Shown: positions 20,741 to 32,150 of the stretch, one piece after another
How positions within the stretch are numbered: the first letter of the stretch is position 1
How the letters are laid out: the number at the start of each line of letters is the position of its first letter
Source: Rhodosorus marinus
Taxonomy: Eukaryota; Rhodophyta; Stylonematophyceae; Stylonematales; Stylonemataceae
Direction of reading: 5' to 3'
Length of the DNA stretch: 64,000 nucleotides
Assembly (NCBI GenBank): GCA_029953675.1
Contig: JAMWBK010000011.1
Location: forward strand, 1,364,001 to 1,428,000
Position numbers and translations under genes: made by a program
The notes under the pieces: generated by a model
What the model saw: the letters and a program-made list of their open reading frames with translations, nothing else
Told to the model about the DNA's origin: nothing
Databases searched by the model: none

Positions 20741-22085
20741 TGACACCTCTCGCCTGACTCTCCAAGCAGCTACAGGAGTCCAACAGGGAGATCCACTGGG
20801 GCCGGTGCTACACGCACTATCCCTGGCGCCCTTTCTAAGAGCGTTGCGAGCCAAGTTCTCCAACGAAACGATTGCTGCTATCCACGACGATATCACGATT
20901 GTCGGGCCGCTACAAGCCTTGAAGGCATCCCTGGCATGGGGAAAAACTGTGCTCCCCTCTCTTGGAGCACGCCTGCAACTCGGCAAGTGCACTGTGTACG
21001 GGCGAACACTGACTACCACGCGAGTGGTCAATCATGAGATTCCTGGAGTCCAAGTGACCAGAGACGGAGTCACCATCCACTCGATACCGATAGGCAGCCG
21101 AGAATATATCGAACAGGAGTGCCGGGGGCTGCAAAATAAGCATGAGAAACTCTTTGAGGAAATTGCCAAGCTCCCACAACCGGAGCTTACGACGCAAATT
21201 GCCCTCTCCAGGTTCTGTGCGGAAACGCGGTTAGACTATGTTCTACGATGCCTCGCATACGAATTTGGAAGAACTCTGGCACGCGAGGCCGATGAGATGA
21301 CCAGATATCATCTGGAAATTCTATTCGGAGGCCTCGCTACGACAGCTGTAGAGGACGACGAGTACGCAGAGCTGATCTCGGACCAAATCGCTCTGCCCTG
21401 CAGCTGGGGGCGGGGGGTTGGGTTTCGCTACTCGAAAGCGCGTCCAACCCATCGCGTTTTACTCGTCATGGAGAAACACCTTCCGGAACAATGAAGATGA
21501 ATGGCCATACCTGACTGAACTAGAGCGGGAGGTTTCGGCAGAACGCTCACCAGACACATACGAGCCGACGGAGCAACGATGGTCGACTGCACAGCTGACG
21601 GACCAGATCTGTGCATCGTCGCGAGCAATACAACGGAGGCTCGGACCAGAAACCCCGCCGCGGATCTTGGCACTGACTACCCTGCAACAACCGCCAGAAA
21701 CATCTCTTCGAAGCGCACCGGGCGAGACTGCAGCTTGGAATAATGGTTCAATACAACAAACCCTCTCTCTGGAATGCACAATGGTGTGCCTCTCGAGAGA
21801 GAGGCACACCATTGTGCATTCCAAAGGTTGGTCACCAACCCACGAATCTCCCCTGAAAACCGAGCTTCGAGTCCATAGAGCAAGAGCCTGAGGGGTACTT
21901 CGAGAACTACGGACTGCGACCTGACGCGCTTTGCGCGTAGACCAGTTGGAGAATCCGCTGGTGCCTGTTTTTTCTTTTGAACGTAGCATGAGACCCCGGT
22001 AGCGGGGTTCCAGTAAGTTTCTCCCTAGATAGGATTAGACGTAGTGCTGCGCTGCAGTAGGCAGCTGCCCAGTAAAACTTACGGT
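20741..22085 (+). pseudogene. Family B retrotransposon fragment (RT core, broken)
   Basis: It starts just after a D tail. Motif B is GVQQGDPLGPVL, motif C AAIHDDITIVG, followed by LGARLQLGKCTVYGR. The palm-to-thumb region runs to the SWGRGVGF segment, where a G-rich tract shifts the frame. It continues with AFYSSWRNTFR-like sequence in another frame. A palindrome lies at 21771-21822. A jump at about 21870 and another at about 21925 delete most of the zinc-finger and RLE region before the RSMRPR end and 3' UTR. Confidence 0.75.
21771..21822. repeat. Perfect 24-bp-arm palindrome
   Basis: Left arm 21771-21794 and right arm 21799-21822 are exact reverse complements around the spacer GAGA. Other B copies have only the right-hand version (GAGGCACACCATTGTGCATT). 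One arm therefore looks like a local inverted duplication made during replication or reverse transcription. Confidence 0.9.
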
Positions 22086-22705
22086 TACTAGGCCCGAGGA
22101 CCAAACAAAGGTATGCGCTGGATGTGACTGCGGTGTCACCATTACAGGGAAAATATTTGCGGCGGAGCCAAGATGATAGTGGATACGCGGCGAGAGCTGC
22201 GGAGAAGTGGAAAATCGCTCACTACAAGGAAGCGATGGTGATCGAGAAACTGGATGACAAGTTCATCCCGATAGCGATAGAGACGTTTGGGCGTACGGGG
22301 CGAATGGCACAAGAGTTCCTCCGCGACAGCTGCAAACACCTACTGCACAGGAGTGAGGAGCTGAGAGACGTGAGATCCCAGATAAACCGGCAACTATGGC
22401 GAGGTAACGCAGAGACAGCACTAGGCGCTTCGTCTGGGGTTCCTCCGCGACAGCTGCAAACACTTACTGCACAGGAGTGAGGAGCTGAGAGATGTGAGAT
22501 CTCAGATGAACCGGCAACTATGGCGAGGTAATGCAGAGATAGCACTAGTCGCTTTGCGCGTGGACCAGCTGGAGAATCCGCTGGTGCCTGTTTTTTCTTT
22601 GAACGTAGCATGAGACCCCGGTAGCGGGGTTCCAGTAAGTTTCTCCCTAGATAGGATTAGACGTAGTGTTGCGCTGCAGTAGGCAGCTGCCCAGTAAAGC
22701 TTACG
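22086..22705 (+). pseudogene. Family B 3' fragments, partly duplicated
   Basis: The frame 22124-22480 encodes the second half of the RLE domain (KYLRRSQDDSGYAARAAEKW through IAIETFGRTGRMAQEFL). At about 22432 it is joined through CGTCTGGGGTT to a second copy of the FLRDSCKHLL segment. That copy runs on to the RSMRPR end and the B 3' UTR with both stem-loops. The junction bases match the retroelement tail, so this is another head-to-tail join. Confidence 0.7.
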
Positions 22706-23760
22706 GTTACCTGGAGCGCCCGTAGGCCGGTTTTGGGAGTCTTGGTGGATGATTTTCGAAACGAATTCAACAGCGTCTCGTGGACGCATGCGTTGGAGGT
22801 GATCCGACGGGTTTTTCCGGAAGCGTGGCCCATCCCTCTCTGGTCTTTACCGAAGGGGGAGCATCTCCTACTGCACCAGGGAGGGCACTGTTTTCCAAGC
22901 ACGTACTCGAGTCCAACAAGGCGATCCTTGTGGGCCTCTACTTCATACTGGTGCCTTGCAGCTCGTTCTCCTGCGTCTCGCGACTGAGGTGCCGGCTCTT
23001 CGTATCTACGCCTATCACGACGACGCGACCTTGCTGGGCGCCCCTGAAACCCTGGCTCGGGGTTCGACCCAGGTCAAAACGATTGCACGTCGAGTAGGTC
23101 TGACGGTGGAATCAGAAAAGTGTCGTTTTCTCGCTCCAAAGTGAAGCTTCGATGGCTTCTCTGCCATCTAATCTACGAATCATTGACGAACGTGAAGGGT
23201 CGGAGCACCACGGCGTCGGTTTCGGGAGCAACAACTTCGTCCAAGCCCCTTGCGAACGAGTTTTGACACGGCACAAGCAGCTCACTGACGCCATTGAGCG
23301 CCTTCTAGAATGCATGCTGCAATTGGCCTGCTTGCTTTCCCGCTTTTGTGCCGGTTCCCGACTCAACTACTGCTTGCGTAGCCTACCACCCGACTGCAGT
23401 TCGTGGATCGCCGCGAAGGCCGACGAGATGGCGCTGCACCACTGGGGCACGCTCTTGGATGAACCCCTCGATCTTGAAGCTGCTCCCGACAGGGACTTAG
23501 TTCGTGCCCAGCTTGCTCTACTGTTGCGGTTAGGGGGATTTGGCGTCGCCGACCGTTGGCTCGTCTGCTCTCCTGCGGCGGGCGCGTCCTGGGCAACCGC
23601 GCTCCGTACCTTGGTGAATTTTCGGATACCAAGTGCCTGCCTTTTGGCTCGAGCACAGACTAGCGAGGACCCAGTGACCCTTCCGCCCCAGCTTTTGACG
23701 ATCCATGATGGCCTACAACAGGCGTTCGGCCTAGCGCTTCAGGCTATTCTAGTAAACCCC
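22706..23760 (+). pseudogene. Family A3 reverse transcriptase fragment
   Basis: It contains motif A remnants (VLVDDFRNEFNSVSW), a frame-shifted motif B region, and motif C as IYAYHDDATLLGAPETLA. The frame 23152-23802 gives the thumb (LLSRFCAGSRLNYCLRSLPP, LLLRLGGFGVADR). It ends at LLTIHDGLQQAFG, where it joins an A3 3' terminus directly. This is the only A3 copy in the window that keeps motif C. Confidence 0.7.
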
Positions 23761-24080
23761 AGGCGCACGGGCAATGTCTCTCAAATGAGGTTCTACCGAT
23801 GAGCGACTATTGCTGGTTGAATATTATTCCGGCTGGCCCTCGGCGGCGGGCTATAGCAGTGAGGTGGGCGCTGGCCACAGGGCATGTAATCGCGAGGTCA
23901 ACCTATGCATAATCTATCTGGCCTTTACAAATCTATCTGGACTTACTCTATCTAGCGTGGTACCTAGTTTCTAATTCCCTGCTCGCGGGTTTTGCGTAGC
24001 TTTAAGGCGATGGTTTCTAGTTTGATTTATATTCAATGCACAACTTACAATGCAATGAAACAATCTTAGCCAAAAGTCCT
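23761..24080. other. Intergenic, with an A3 scrap
   Basis: About 23838-23912 matches the A3 coding strand on the minus side (the GAGGTGGGCGCTGGCCACAG segment). The rest has no recognisable gene. It lies downstream of the gene ending at 24081; I did not find a clear AATAAA for that gene. Confidence 0.4.
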
Positions 24081-27000
24081 TCAACACCTGGATCGGTTAA
24101 CTGCGACGATTTCGATATTGTCCGGACAGGTCTCAGAGATGGCGACAGCGACTGCCTCGGATAAGCCCTGAATCCGCCTAGAGGAAATGCTCAATACCCC
24201 GAGAACCTCGTTTGAGCTGATGACGACGCCATCTGCTTGCTCCCATGAAACTCCCTTCGGCTTTTGAGGCCATTCCCAGGATACCTCAAGGATCTTCGGC
24301 AGGTTCACAGCAGCATCCTTCGACGAGAAAGTGATCATACAGGCGCTAGCCGTCTCACCGGAGAGTCTCGTCACGGATGCAACCTTCTCTACTGATACCC
24401 TGTAAGAACTGCAACCCGCTTTCGGCTCGCGGGCCACGGTTTCCGGCAGAAGTAGCTCGGTCGATGTTTCAGCCGGAGCCGTTGTCGGGGACGTCGTAGG
24501 AGTCCCAGTATAAGTCGGTGTCGGCGTGGGTGTCTGAGTCGGAGTCGCTGTCGGTGTCGGGGTTGGAGTGGGAGTCGGGGTCTCATCCGAATCGAAAGAG
24601 TTGCACATGATTGGAATTGTCGAGTTGAGGGCGTCGGCAAAGCTCGACCTCACGTAGCTTCCGGTGAAGTAGAGTCGAATGTTGGTAATGCCCTTGATGT
24701 CCTGGAGCCTGGCATCGATCTGATAGTTGCTGAATGGGCTTATGTCGATGAATTTCTCCGTCGAGAAGACGGCATTTTGTCGGATGTAGTTGGATGCCAT
24801 CCACTCCTTGATTTCCAGCTCGTCACAAGCAGGTGCACCCCCAAAGTACATAAACGTTCGCTTTCGGTTGGCGTGCGTATACTTCTTCACGTAGTACATC
24901 GAGTCCTCATCATCTTCCGCCTCTGCAACTCGAGCGACTCCGGACATGCTCTTGTGCGTGATGTCGACGACTGGACTCGTCTCATCCGACACGCCGTCAA
25001 AAACGACAAACATGCTGTTCATCGAGATCATGGGGAAGAAGAGCGGATCGTCCAGTCCCGGGAGATTGTTGAAAGCCGGATGCGATGGGTCAATGCAAAA
25101 ATTGATCGACCCCGTCTCCAGAAACTCCGCCCAGTTATCTTCTCCTACTGTATCCGCTTTGATATTGTAAGGGCCCCAAAAGGTGCCATACTCCATCAGT
25201 TGGCCTTGCGTGTAGGTGGTCTCGTACCAACTCTTGAGCGACTTGCGAAGTTGAATGATCGCGTCAGACGCACAGCTGAAGTATAGGCTCCCTGATGTGT
25301 CCAGAAGGGAAGTTTCCCACTCGCAGTTCGCGAGGCTAACGGTGTCTACCGACGACATCGAGCCCATCATGAGATAGTTCCTCGCGGTGAAGACGGCCTC
25401 CAGATCTCGGTGAAAATCGGCTATCAGAAGGTTGTAGTTGGTCTGGTGAGCGGTCTTAACAGCCGGTGCAGCGGGATTTATCATGTTGTTCTTCATCTCG
25501 ACCGCCAGTACAGCCACGACGTTCTGGAGGTAGAGCTTTGTCGCGGTGACCTGCTTGAGGTAGCTCATATAGGATGAGTAAAGCGCGATGAGGTCGTTCT
25601 TTTGGTTGACCCACATCTCCAACCCATCGAATGCCCGAAGAAATCCAGTCGCCGAGGTGTAGCACTCGGTTTTCATGTACCCCACGTAGTCTTGGAGCTC
25701 TTTTCTGTCAAGCGCCACCATCCCGTTACTAATCGAGGTTTGAACATCGTTAACTTGAGCAGCTAGCGCGACGGCTTCGTCATAGTCGTCCGCACTGTAG
25801 ACGCTCTCCAGCGGATCCGCGAGCGTCTCTGTACCCTCCGTAAGAAATCCAATATCGGCCATGATAGCGTCGTAGCTCACTTCATAGTTTGACCAGTCGG
25901 CGCTTTCTCCCGGCGAAGGGAAAAAGCCTATCAATTCGTTCGTCAGCGAGGGTATCGTAGCAAACTTGGGGTTACTGCTCAAGGTCTCAATGCCGGCGAA
26001 AACCGCCTTCGTTGTATCACCGAGCGACTTACTGTCGGTAAAACTGCCGACTTTGGACATTGCCTTGGTCACTGCGAATGCCGCGTCGAAGACGTTCGCA
26101 AAGAAACTCACAAACTGCATCACCTTGTTGAACTTGGCACGCTTTTCGACCTTACGCCAGCACTCGTCCATTTTAGCTTGCTGCGACTCCATCGTGCTCT
26201 GGTACTTCCAAATGTTCTGATCAGTCACGGACATCGACCGGTTCACCTCCATGATCTCCTCCATCAGCGCCAGCTGCTTGGCCAGCTGCGAGTCGATACC
26301 CGTCTGCGCGTTGCTCGTCGCGTTGGAGAGGAGCTCCATGGAAGCTTCCGAATCCTCAACGCTGCTTCGGTAGGCGTCGTAGTAGTACTCCATGGATTCT
26401 CCGAGCTGGCGCTGTGTTTCAAGGTAGTCGAGCAGGTACTCAAAGCTCATGACGCTGAGCTGGTTGGCATTCGTACCGGAGGAGGTGGTCAACGGATTCG
26501 CACCCTTGATAATAGAAATCGCCTTGCCTGCTAGCGAGGTGTACTTGGCTTTCTCCGTCTCGTCTGAAGTCTGATTGGCCACTAGCTGAGCATTGTAGAG
26601 CATATCGGAAACTGACAGGAGAATCATGGTGTACGCGTTTTGGTTTTCTTCGGAGTCATCGTTGAAGAACATCATATCCAGCATCCTCTTCGAGAGGCTG
26701 AGACCGTAGTCGATGTACGCCAACGGCTGAGGAAAGTTTTCGTGGGCAAAGGACCGCGGATCGTCGTAGTCATTGGTGTCCCACTCCTCCACTTCAGCGC
26801 CGATTGTTGCTCGGAATAACATCGGTAGCGGATCGTGAGGCTTCTTTCCCTTCCACCCAGAGTTGTTTGATATTCCCTTGTTGCCGTGAAGTGGATAACC
26901 TGACAATGAAACTGTTTCGTAGTAGTTTACGTTCAGAAATGGGCCCTTCTGCCATGTTCGCGTGTAGCAGTTCGTCGTGAGCTGGCCCCCTATTCCGGGC

Positions 27001-28011
27001 TCTCCTGGCTTCCCGCCAGGCCCTCCTCTGCCGGGATTAGATTCACCATTGAAAGAAATCAGCTGCTTCTTCATTGCTAAGGGCCCCATCTGCTTCTCCT
27101 CCGACAACAACGCTCGAGTAAATCTGTACGGTTCCTGCATGTCCACCAGGTCCACCTCTTCCTCCTTGTCCCGCCTGACCACCCGACATCGGATAACCGG
27201 GCTGATAGTACACACATTTCTTCTTGGGTCCGTTCTTGGTACCTGTAGGACACTCCTTACACCAAGAATCTTTGCATTTCCCAGCCACCCAGTTTTTCTT
27301 CTTGCCGCACTCGACTCCATCGATCGGCTTCTGTGCATTACCTCCGTCTCCACCATATCCACCGGTACTACCGTCGCTCCCATCAGTTCTTATGGTCATG
27401 GTATATCCTCCCTCGATTAGGCCCTCGATGTTCATGTACTTGGCGACCATGATGAAGCTTCCCCCCTGGTTGCCCGGACTGCCAATGGCTCCCGTACCTC
27501 CCGGTTTACCCTTTTTACCATGGCGATTCACGTTGACATCCTTCGTTCTCACCACAGGATCGGGGGTCTTCGGCGTGTCTGGCGCGATCGGTGGAGGTAC
27601 CGTGACCTCCGTTGCCTTCAGGTTGATCTCAAAATCTCCATCGCTCTGAATCTCAATGATATTCGCGACAATCGTCACGTTCGTACCCCGCATCTCAGCA
27701 GCCACCCCTGCCGCGCCCTTGATCAGAACGTAGTACGCGTATACTATGATATCCTGCTCAGTTCCAAACAACTTTGTCGTGCCCGTGCTATTCGACGTGA
27801 AGTCCATCGTGTAGAAGAACGGTGCATAGATTGCAAACGTTCCGCTCTCATCACCGTCCACGTATCCAGAACTCACATCCTGAGCCATCAAACACGTGGT
27901 ATTGGAGAATCCCCATCCATCACACACGCTCACGTCATCAGCACTCACTCCTCCGAAGCAGAGGAGCATCGCGAAGGTCATAGACCCAACCACCGCAAAC
28001 GTTCGCTTCAT
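24081..28011 (-). CDS. Large secreted Gly-rich (collagen-like) protein, one apparent frameshift
   Basis: Two overlapping frames, 28011-27043 (322 codons) and a second entered near 27052 and running to 24081, fit one protein of about 1310 residues if one base is an indel near 27052. The joint would read ADFF then NGESNPGRGG. The N-terminus has a signal peptide (MKRTFAVVGSMTFAMLLCFG). Gly-rich collagen-like stretches follow (GKKGKPGGTGAIGSPG, GGQAGQGGRGGPGGHAG, GGPGGKPGEPG). Next is a long, mostly helical region with coiled-coil character (KQLALMEEIMEVNRSM), a Cys-poor beta-like region, a Thr-Pro linker (about 24480-24590) and a C-terminal domain with few Cys ending NRSRC. A TATA box lies upstream. 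I do not recognise the family; an extracellular matrix or cell-wall role is a guess from composition. Confidence 0.75.
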
Positions 28012-28105
28012 CTCGTAGGTAGGTACTTACAAATCGCGCGGGGTAGTATTTCCATCTCTCGCTCTGGCTTGTTGCCCACCGGCATCCCAACTACTTTTCA
28101 CTTGG

Positions 28106-28113
28106 CTTATATA
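28106..28113 (-). promoter_or_regulatory. TATA box of the Gly-rich protein gene
   Basis: TATATAAG on the minus strand lies about 95 bases before the ATG at 28011. That spacing suits a core promoter with a short 5' UTR. Confidence 0.5.
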
Positions 28114-28172
28114 GGTTGTCAACCACCCTGTAGGGGCTATGCAAGTTGGTTTGGTGCTTCACTGGTAAAAAG

Positions 28173-29560
28173 CTATCCGTGAAGTCCCAGTAAGAAGCAG
28201 TTAAGGGAAAGTTCCACAGCAAAACGTTGACACGAGGCAGAAAGCGTTAGTCTGGATTTCGCTAGGTCTTCTTCTTCCAACCGTAAGCTTTACTGACAAC
28301 ACAGCTGCCTACCACAGACTTCTAGGAGTCAACACGAGCTTGATTATCCCTGTTTTGTTCAACCCGCGTTTCAAAATATGGTTTTCTGGAAGCAACTGGG
28401 GTTACGTTAGTCTGGGGTAACCCCTCACTTTTCCTCTTGGAACCACTCCCTGGACAACAACTCAGCACTCTAAAAATGCTCATGCAAATCGCCTTTCTAT
28501 ATGGAACGATAGAGCGCCTATGGAAAGTGCTGTTCTTGATAAACTTGCAAAACTCAGGATAATCGGCGAAGACCGCGTTTCAATGCTTTTCTGGAAGCAA
28601 CTGCCAGCAAAACCACCACCACCAGCAAAAACCAGTTCAGGGGAAATTTCCATAGAAATTTCTTGGCGCGAGGCAAAGAGCATTCCGCGAATCATCAACA
28701 CAAGGCCGACTACCCCTGCTTCGTTCAACTATCGCTTCAAAATTTGCTTTTATGAAAGCAACCGGCCCGGAATTGTCTTTGAAGTTTTACAGTAATCTTT
28801 TCACAATCGTTTGAATGACTATATCCGACCTGATCAAGTTCGAGCGCATCAAGGCAACTAACATATTCCAGGACAGGAGGTTGTTTCCGTATTAATTCCT
28901 TCACCGTTAAACCATACATATAAACCGCCCCTCAGAAGATTTCGTGAACAGCCAAATGTTAGAAGATGACGTCAATGCATGTCGAATGTTCCCGTAATAG
29001 GTCTACCTGTAGGCCAGAGACTAATTGTGGAGTTAGCCATGGATATCCGTGAAGTCCCAGTAAGAAGCAGTTAAGGGAAACTTCCACAGCAAAACATTGA
29101 CACGAGGCAGAAAGCGTACATTTCGCTAGGTCTTCTTCTTGCAACCGCAAGCTTTACTGGGCAAGCTGCGCACCACAGACTTCTAGGTGTCAACACGAGC
29201 TTGATTATCCCTGTTTCGCTCAACCCGCTTTTCAAAATATGCTTTTCTGGAAGCGACTGCTAGCAAAACCGCTACCACCACCAGCAATAACCAGTTGAGG
29301 GAAAATTTCCATAGAAACTTCTTGGCACGAGACAAAGAGCATTCCGCGAGGCCTTCTTCCACGAATCATCAACACAAGGCCGACTAACCCCGCTTCGTTC
29401 AACTGGACTTTACTAGCAACTGAATGAATGGTTACTAACGCTTAAAATTTTGCTTTTTTGAAAGCAACCGGCACGGGATTGTCTTCGAAGTTTTACAGTA
29501 ATCTACTCACAATCGTTTGAATGACTATATCCGACCTATCAAGTTCGAGTGCTCAAGGCA
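28173..29560. repeat. Duplicated non-coding block (repeat Y)
   Basis: The sequence starting ATCCGTGAAGTCCCAGTAAG at 28174 recurs at 29045, diverged by a few percent, through the CAACACGAGCTTGATTATCC stretch and the following 'TTTTCTGGAAGC' and 'CCACCACCAGCA' parts. The first copy is split at 28399-28586 by extra sequence. Each copy holds a CCGTAAGCTTTACTG segment resembling the reverse of the B tail region. No coding potential. Confidence 0.7.
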
Positions 29561-30600
29561 AGTAACGGACAAATGGTGGTTTCTCTATAATATTAAACCA
29601 TTCGTATTAATTCCTGTCAGCAAATGACATCAATACATGTGGAGTGTTCCCTTCATAGGTCTACCTGTAAGCTAGAGACTAAGTGTGAAGTTAGCCATGC
29701 AGACACGTCAGGCCAGACCGGGGGGTCGATGATAGCTGAGTGTGAGCAAGGAAAGCAGTATCAGAAATATTGAACATACGTATCAGCATAGGGCGGACAC
29801 TACCATATTCTACTTAATTATGGATTGCGAGTGGCTAACAAGCCAGTACCTAGTCTAGAAAAGGTACTTGCGTGACCTAGACTAAGAAAATAAAATAGGC
29901 TACGTTAGCGTAGAATATTAGAAGGCGAAAGATTGCTGAAAGGTTATGAGCCCAGCTTACTGACTACGGCGGGTAGAGAAACGGAGTAATCGGTATTGTT
30001 GGAATTGTCGGAAGGAGAAGTTGGAGACCGATTGATCCTACAGGCATTCATGAAGTACCCGCAACTTGAATCGCACGAAGGATATCGGTTGTGGACAATG
30101 CATGTAAGGGCGCGGCTAGGGGCATGTCGGTTGACGACGCTGGTATTCCGAGACGACGATGCGGAAGTGGACCCCCACCGACTCACCCTCGTGGGAGCTT
30201 GTATTTAGCTTACGCTTGGGGGGGTGCAACAGTTGATGGTTGCGGACGAAAGCGATCCCAAAGTGATTTGGGAAAGGTTCGAGAAAGTATACACCAACCG
30301 ATGGAGAAGGAACAAGGTCTACCTGCAAGCCAGAGACTAATTGTGGAGTTAGCCATGGAGACGTCTGGCCGGACCGGAGGGGGGGTCCATGATGGCTGAA
30401 TGAGAGCGAGAACAACAATGTCAGAAATATTGATTATATGAATCAGCATGGAGCGGACAAAACCATATTTTACTTAATTATGGATTATGGGTGGCTAACA
30501 AGCCAGTGCCGAGTCTAGAAAAGGTACCTGCGGTGACCTAGACCAGGAATATAAATAGGCTAGGCAGAGTAGAATATGAGAAGGCGGAAGTGATAATATA
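28964..30600. repeat. Dispersed non-coding repeat Z, three partial copies
   Basis: A block with AGGTCTACCTGTAGGCCAGA and AGTTAGCCATG occurs at 28999, 29658 and 30316. The latter two continue through TCAGAAATATTGA, TACTTAATTATGGATT and GGTGACCTAGAC-like sequence to the same element found near 13400. The repeats lack reading frames and could be a non-autonomous transposon or satellite-like element. Confidence 0.65.
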
Positions 30601-31130
30601 GACGAGGGAGAATAATAGGAATGTGCCCAAGGGGTTGCAGAGTGAAGGCGCACATGGTTAGCACCAAAAATGGCGAAATATGGGAAACTCCTGAAAAAAA
30701 TCTGCACAGTCCAATTCTCACAGAAATCCATCAATTAGCCACCTTCTCAGTCTGGACTCCCCGGAGGCCCCCCAGGCCCCCCGCGGAGAGGTGTGGCAGA
30801 GAAGGGATGTCCCCCCGATCTCCACAAAACTTCGCAACCTCTGTGCACAAGGTCCGCATCGACTCGAACATCCCGGGAAAACCGGTCACCGTCAGCGCGG
30901 GGTCAAAACATCAGTCCCCTGAAAATTTCCGTATGCCCCACCAAAATTATGTTTCAACAACTCAACAGGCTAAAAATAGTCATGCAAATCGCCTTTCCAT
31001 AATAGTGGTTCGTTCCATATTAGTGAATTGTTGAATCGGGGACTAAAATATATACATTTTTCTATAAGAGACACATCAGCACGGAATATTTGTCATTCCA
31101 TTCCATACATATCGGCGCGAGAATCAACGT
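30601..31130. other. No gene recognised
   Basis: The first part continues the dispersed repeat (a diverged match to about 13540-13610). About 30965-31005 resembles 28465-28500 (CATGCAAATCGCCTTTC). I see no reliable gene. Confidence 0.4.
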
Positions 31131-31560
31131 ATGGAAGGCAAGGTGACCCTAGTTAACCCCAGTCCAGTCCGAGTCCAGTGAACCGCGAGCGCCCTGACTG
31201 TGTTCAAACTGCGTCTACCCGCCTGAGTTTCCAGCTGTGGTGCATGAACGCTGCTTTGATGTCATATGAGGGGCCTTTGTCTTCCCCAGGAGGTCGTGCT
31301 TCGTGACTAGCACATCGCTTGGTACCCCTGATCTTTGAGTGCTTTGGGTTTATGGACTCCGCTGGCTCTCGCGGGCTTCCGCGAGCGCTCTGACCGTCTT
31401 CAATCTTTGTTTACCCGTTTGAGTTTCCTGCTGTGGCGCATGAACGCTGCTTTGATCTTGGAAGCGCGCCATCTTCGCTGCGCTTAGTGGTTTTCCTGAT
31501 GCTGGAGACGCGCGATATTCATCATCATCATTCATTCAGGGCCTAACTACCCTCAGAAGC
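31131..31560 (+). mobile_element. Diverged A2-family 3' ends, with an A1 end
   Basis: Two overlapping A2-like 3' segments lie in tandem (about 31185-31260 and 31262-31490). The second encodes, with indels, the LVPLIFECFGFMDSAGSR-like block. About 31530-31560 carries the A1 terminus on the minus strand (CTAACTACCCTCAGAAGCGG). They are much more diverged than the other A2 ends in the window, so older. Confidence 0.55.
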
Positions 31561-31628
31561 GGGAAACAAAACCCTTTTGGCGCGCGTCCAGGCCCTAATT
31601 TCCCTCTCGTAGGACACCCATCCCAGGG

Positions 31629-32065
31629 TTATTTGCGGCGGAGCCAAGATGATAGCGGATACGCGGCGAGAGCTGCGGAGAAGTGGAAAATCGCTCACTA
31701 CAAGGAAGCGATGGTGATCGAGAAACCGGATGACAAGTTCATCCCGATAGCGTTAGAGACGTTTGGGCGTACGGGGCAAATGGCACAAGAGTTCCTCCGC
31801 GACAGCTGCAAACACCTACTGCACAGGAGTGAGGAGCTGAGAGACGTGAGATCCCAGATAAACCGGCAACTATGGCGAGGTAACGCAGAGACAGCAATAG
31901 GCGCTTTGCGCGTGGACCAGCTGGAGAATCCGCTGGTTCCTGTTTTTTCTTTTGAACGTAGCATGAGACCCCGGTAGCGGGGTTCCAGTAAGTTTTTCCC
32001 TAGATAGGATTAGACGTAGTGTTGCGCTGCAGCAGGCAGCTGCCCAGTAAAGCTTACGTTACGTT
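31629..32065 (+). pseudogene. Family B 3' fragment (end of RLE and 3' UTR)
   Basis: It begins inside LRRSQDDSGYAARAAEKW and runs to RSMRPR and stop (frame 31633-31977). The two-hairpin 3' UTR follows, then the tail TTACGTTGGTCTGGGGTT. It is nearly identical to the copies ending at 22010 and 36954. Confidence 0.8.
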
Positions 32066-32150
32066 GGTCTGGGGTTCGGCCTGACTTTCTAGCCCGACAC
32101 CCACGAACAGGCAAGCTCTACGTGATCGATGTGAATCTGGGGTTACGTTA
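32066..32150 (+). mobile_element. Small RLE fragment with tail (C/D-like)
   Basis: About 45 bases encode HPRTGKLYVIDV, the second half of an RLE active site unlike B. They are followed by TCTGGGGTTACGTTAGTC. It is sandwiched between two B copies and bounded on both sides by tail sequence. Confidence 0.5.

Noticed and set aside
27520-28182. 220-codon plus-strand frame opposite the Gly-rich gene
   Set aside because: It is the antisense of clear coding sequence with a signal peptide and collagen-like repeats on the minus strand.
30621-31034. 137-codon plus-strand frame
   Set aside because: Overlaps a dispersed non-coding repeat, has no recognisable domain and no supporting signals.
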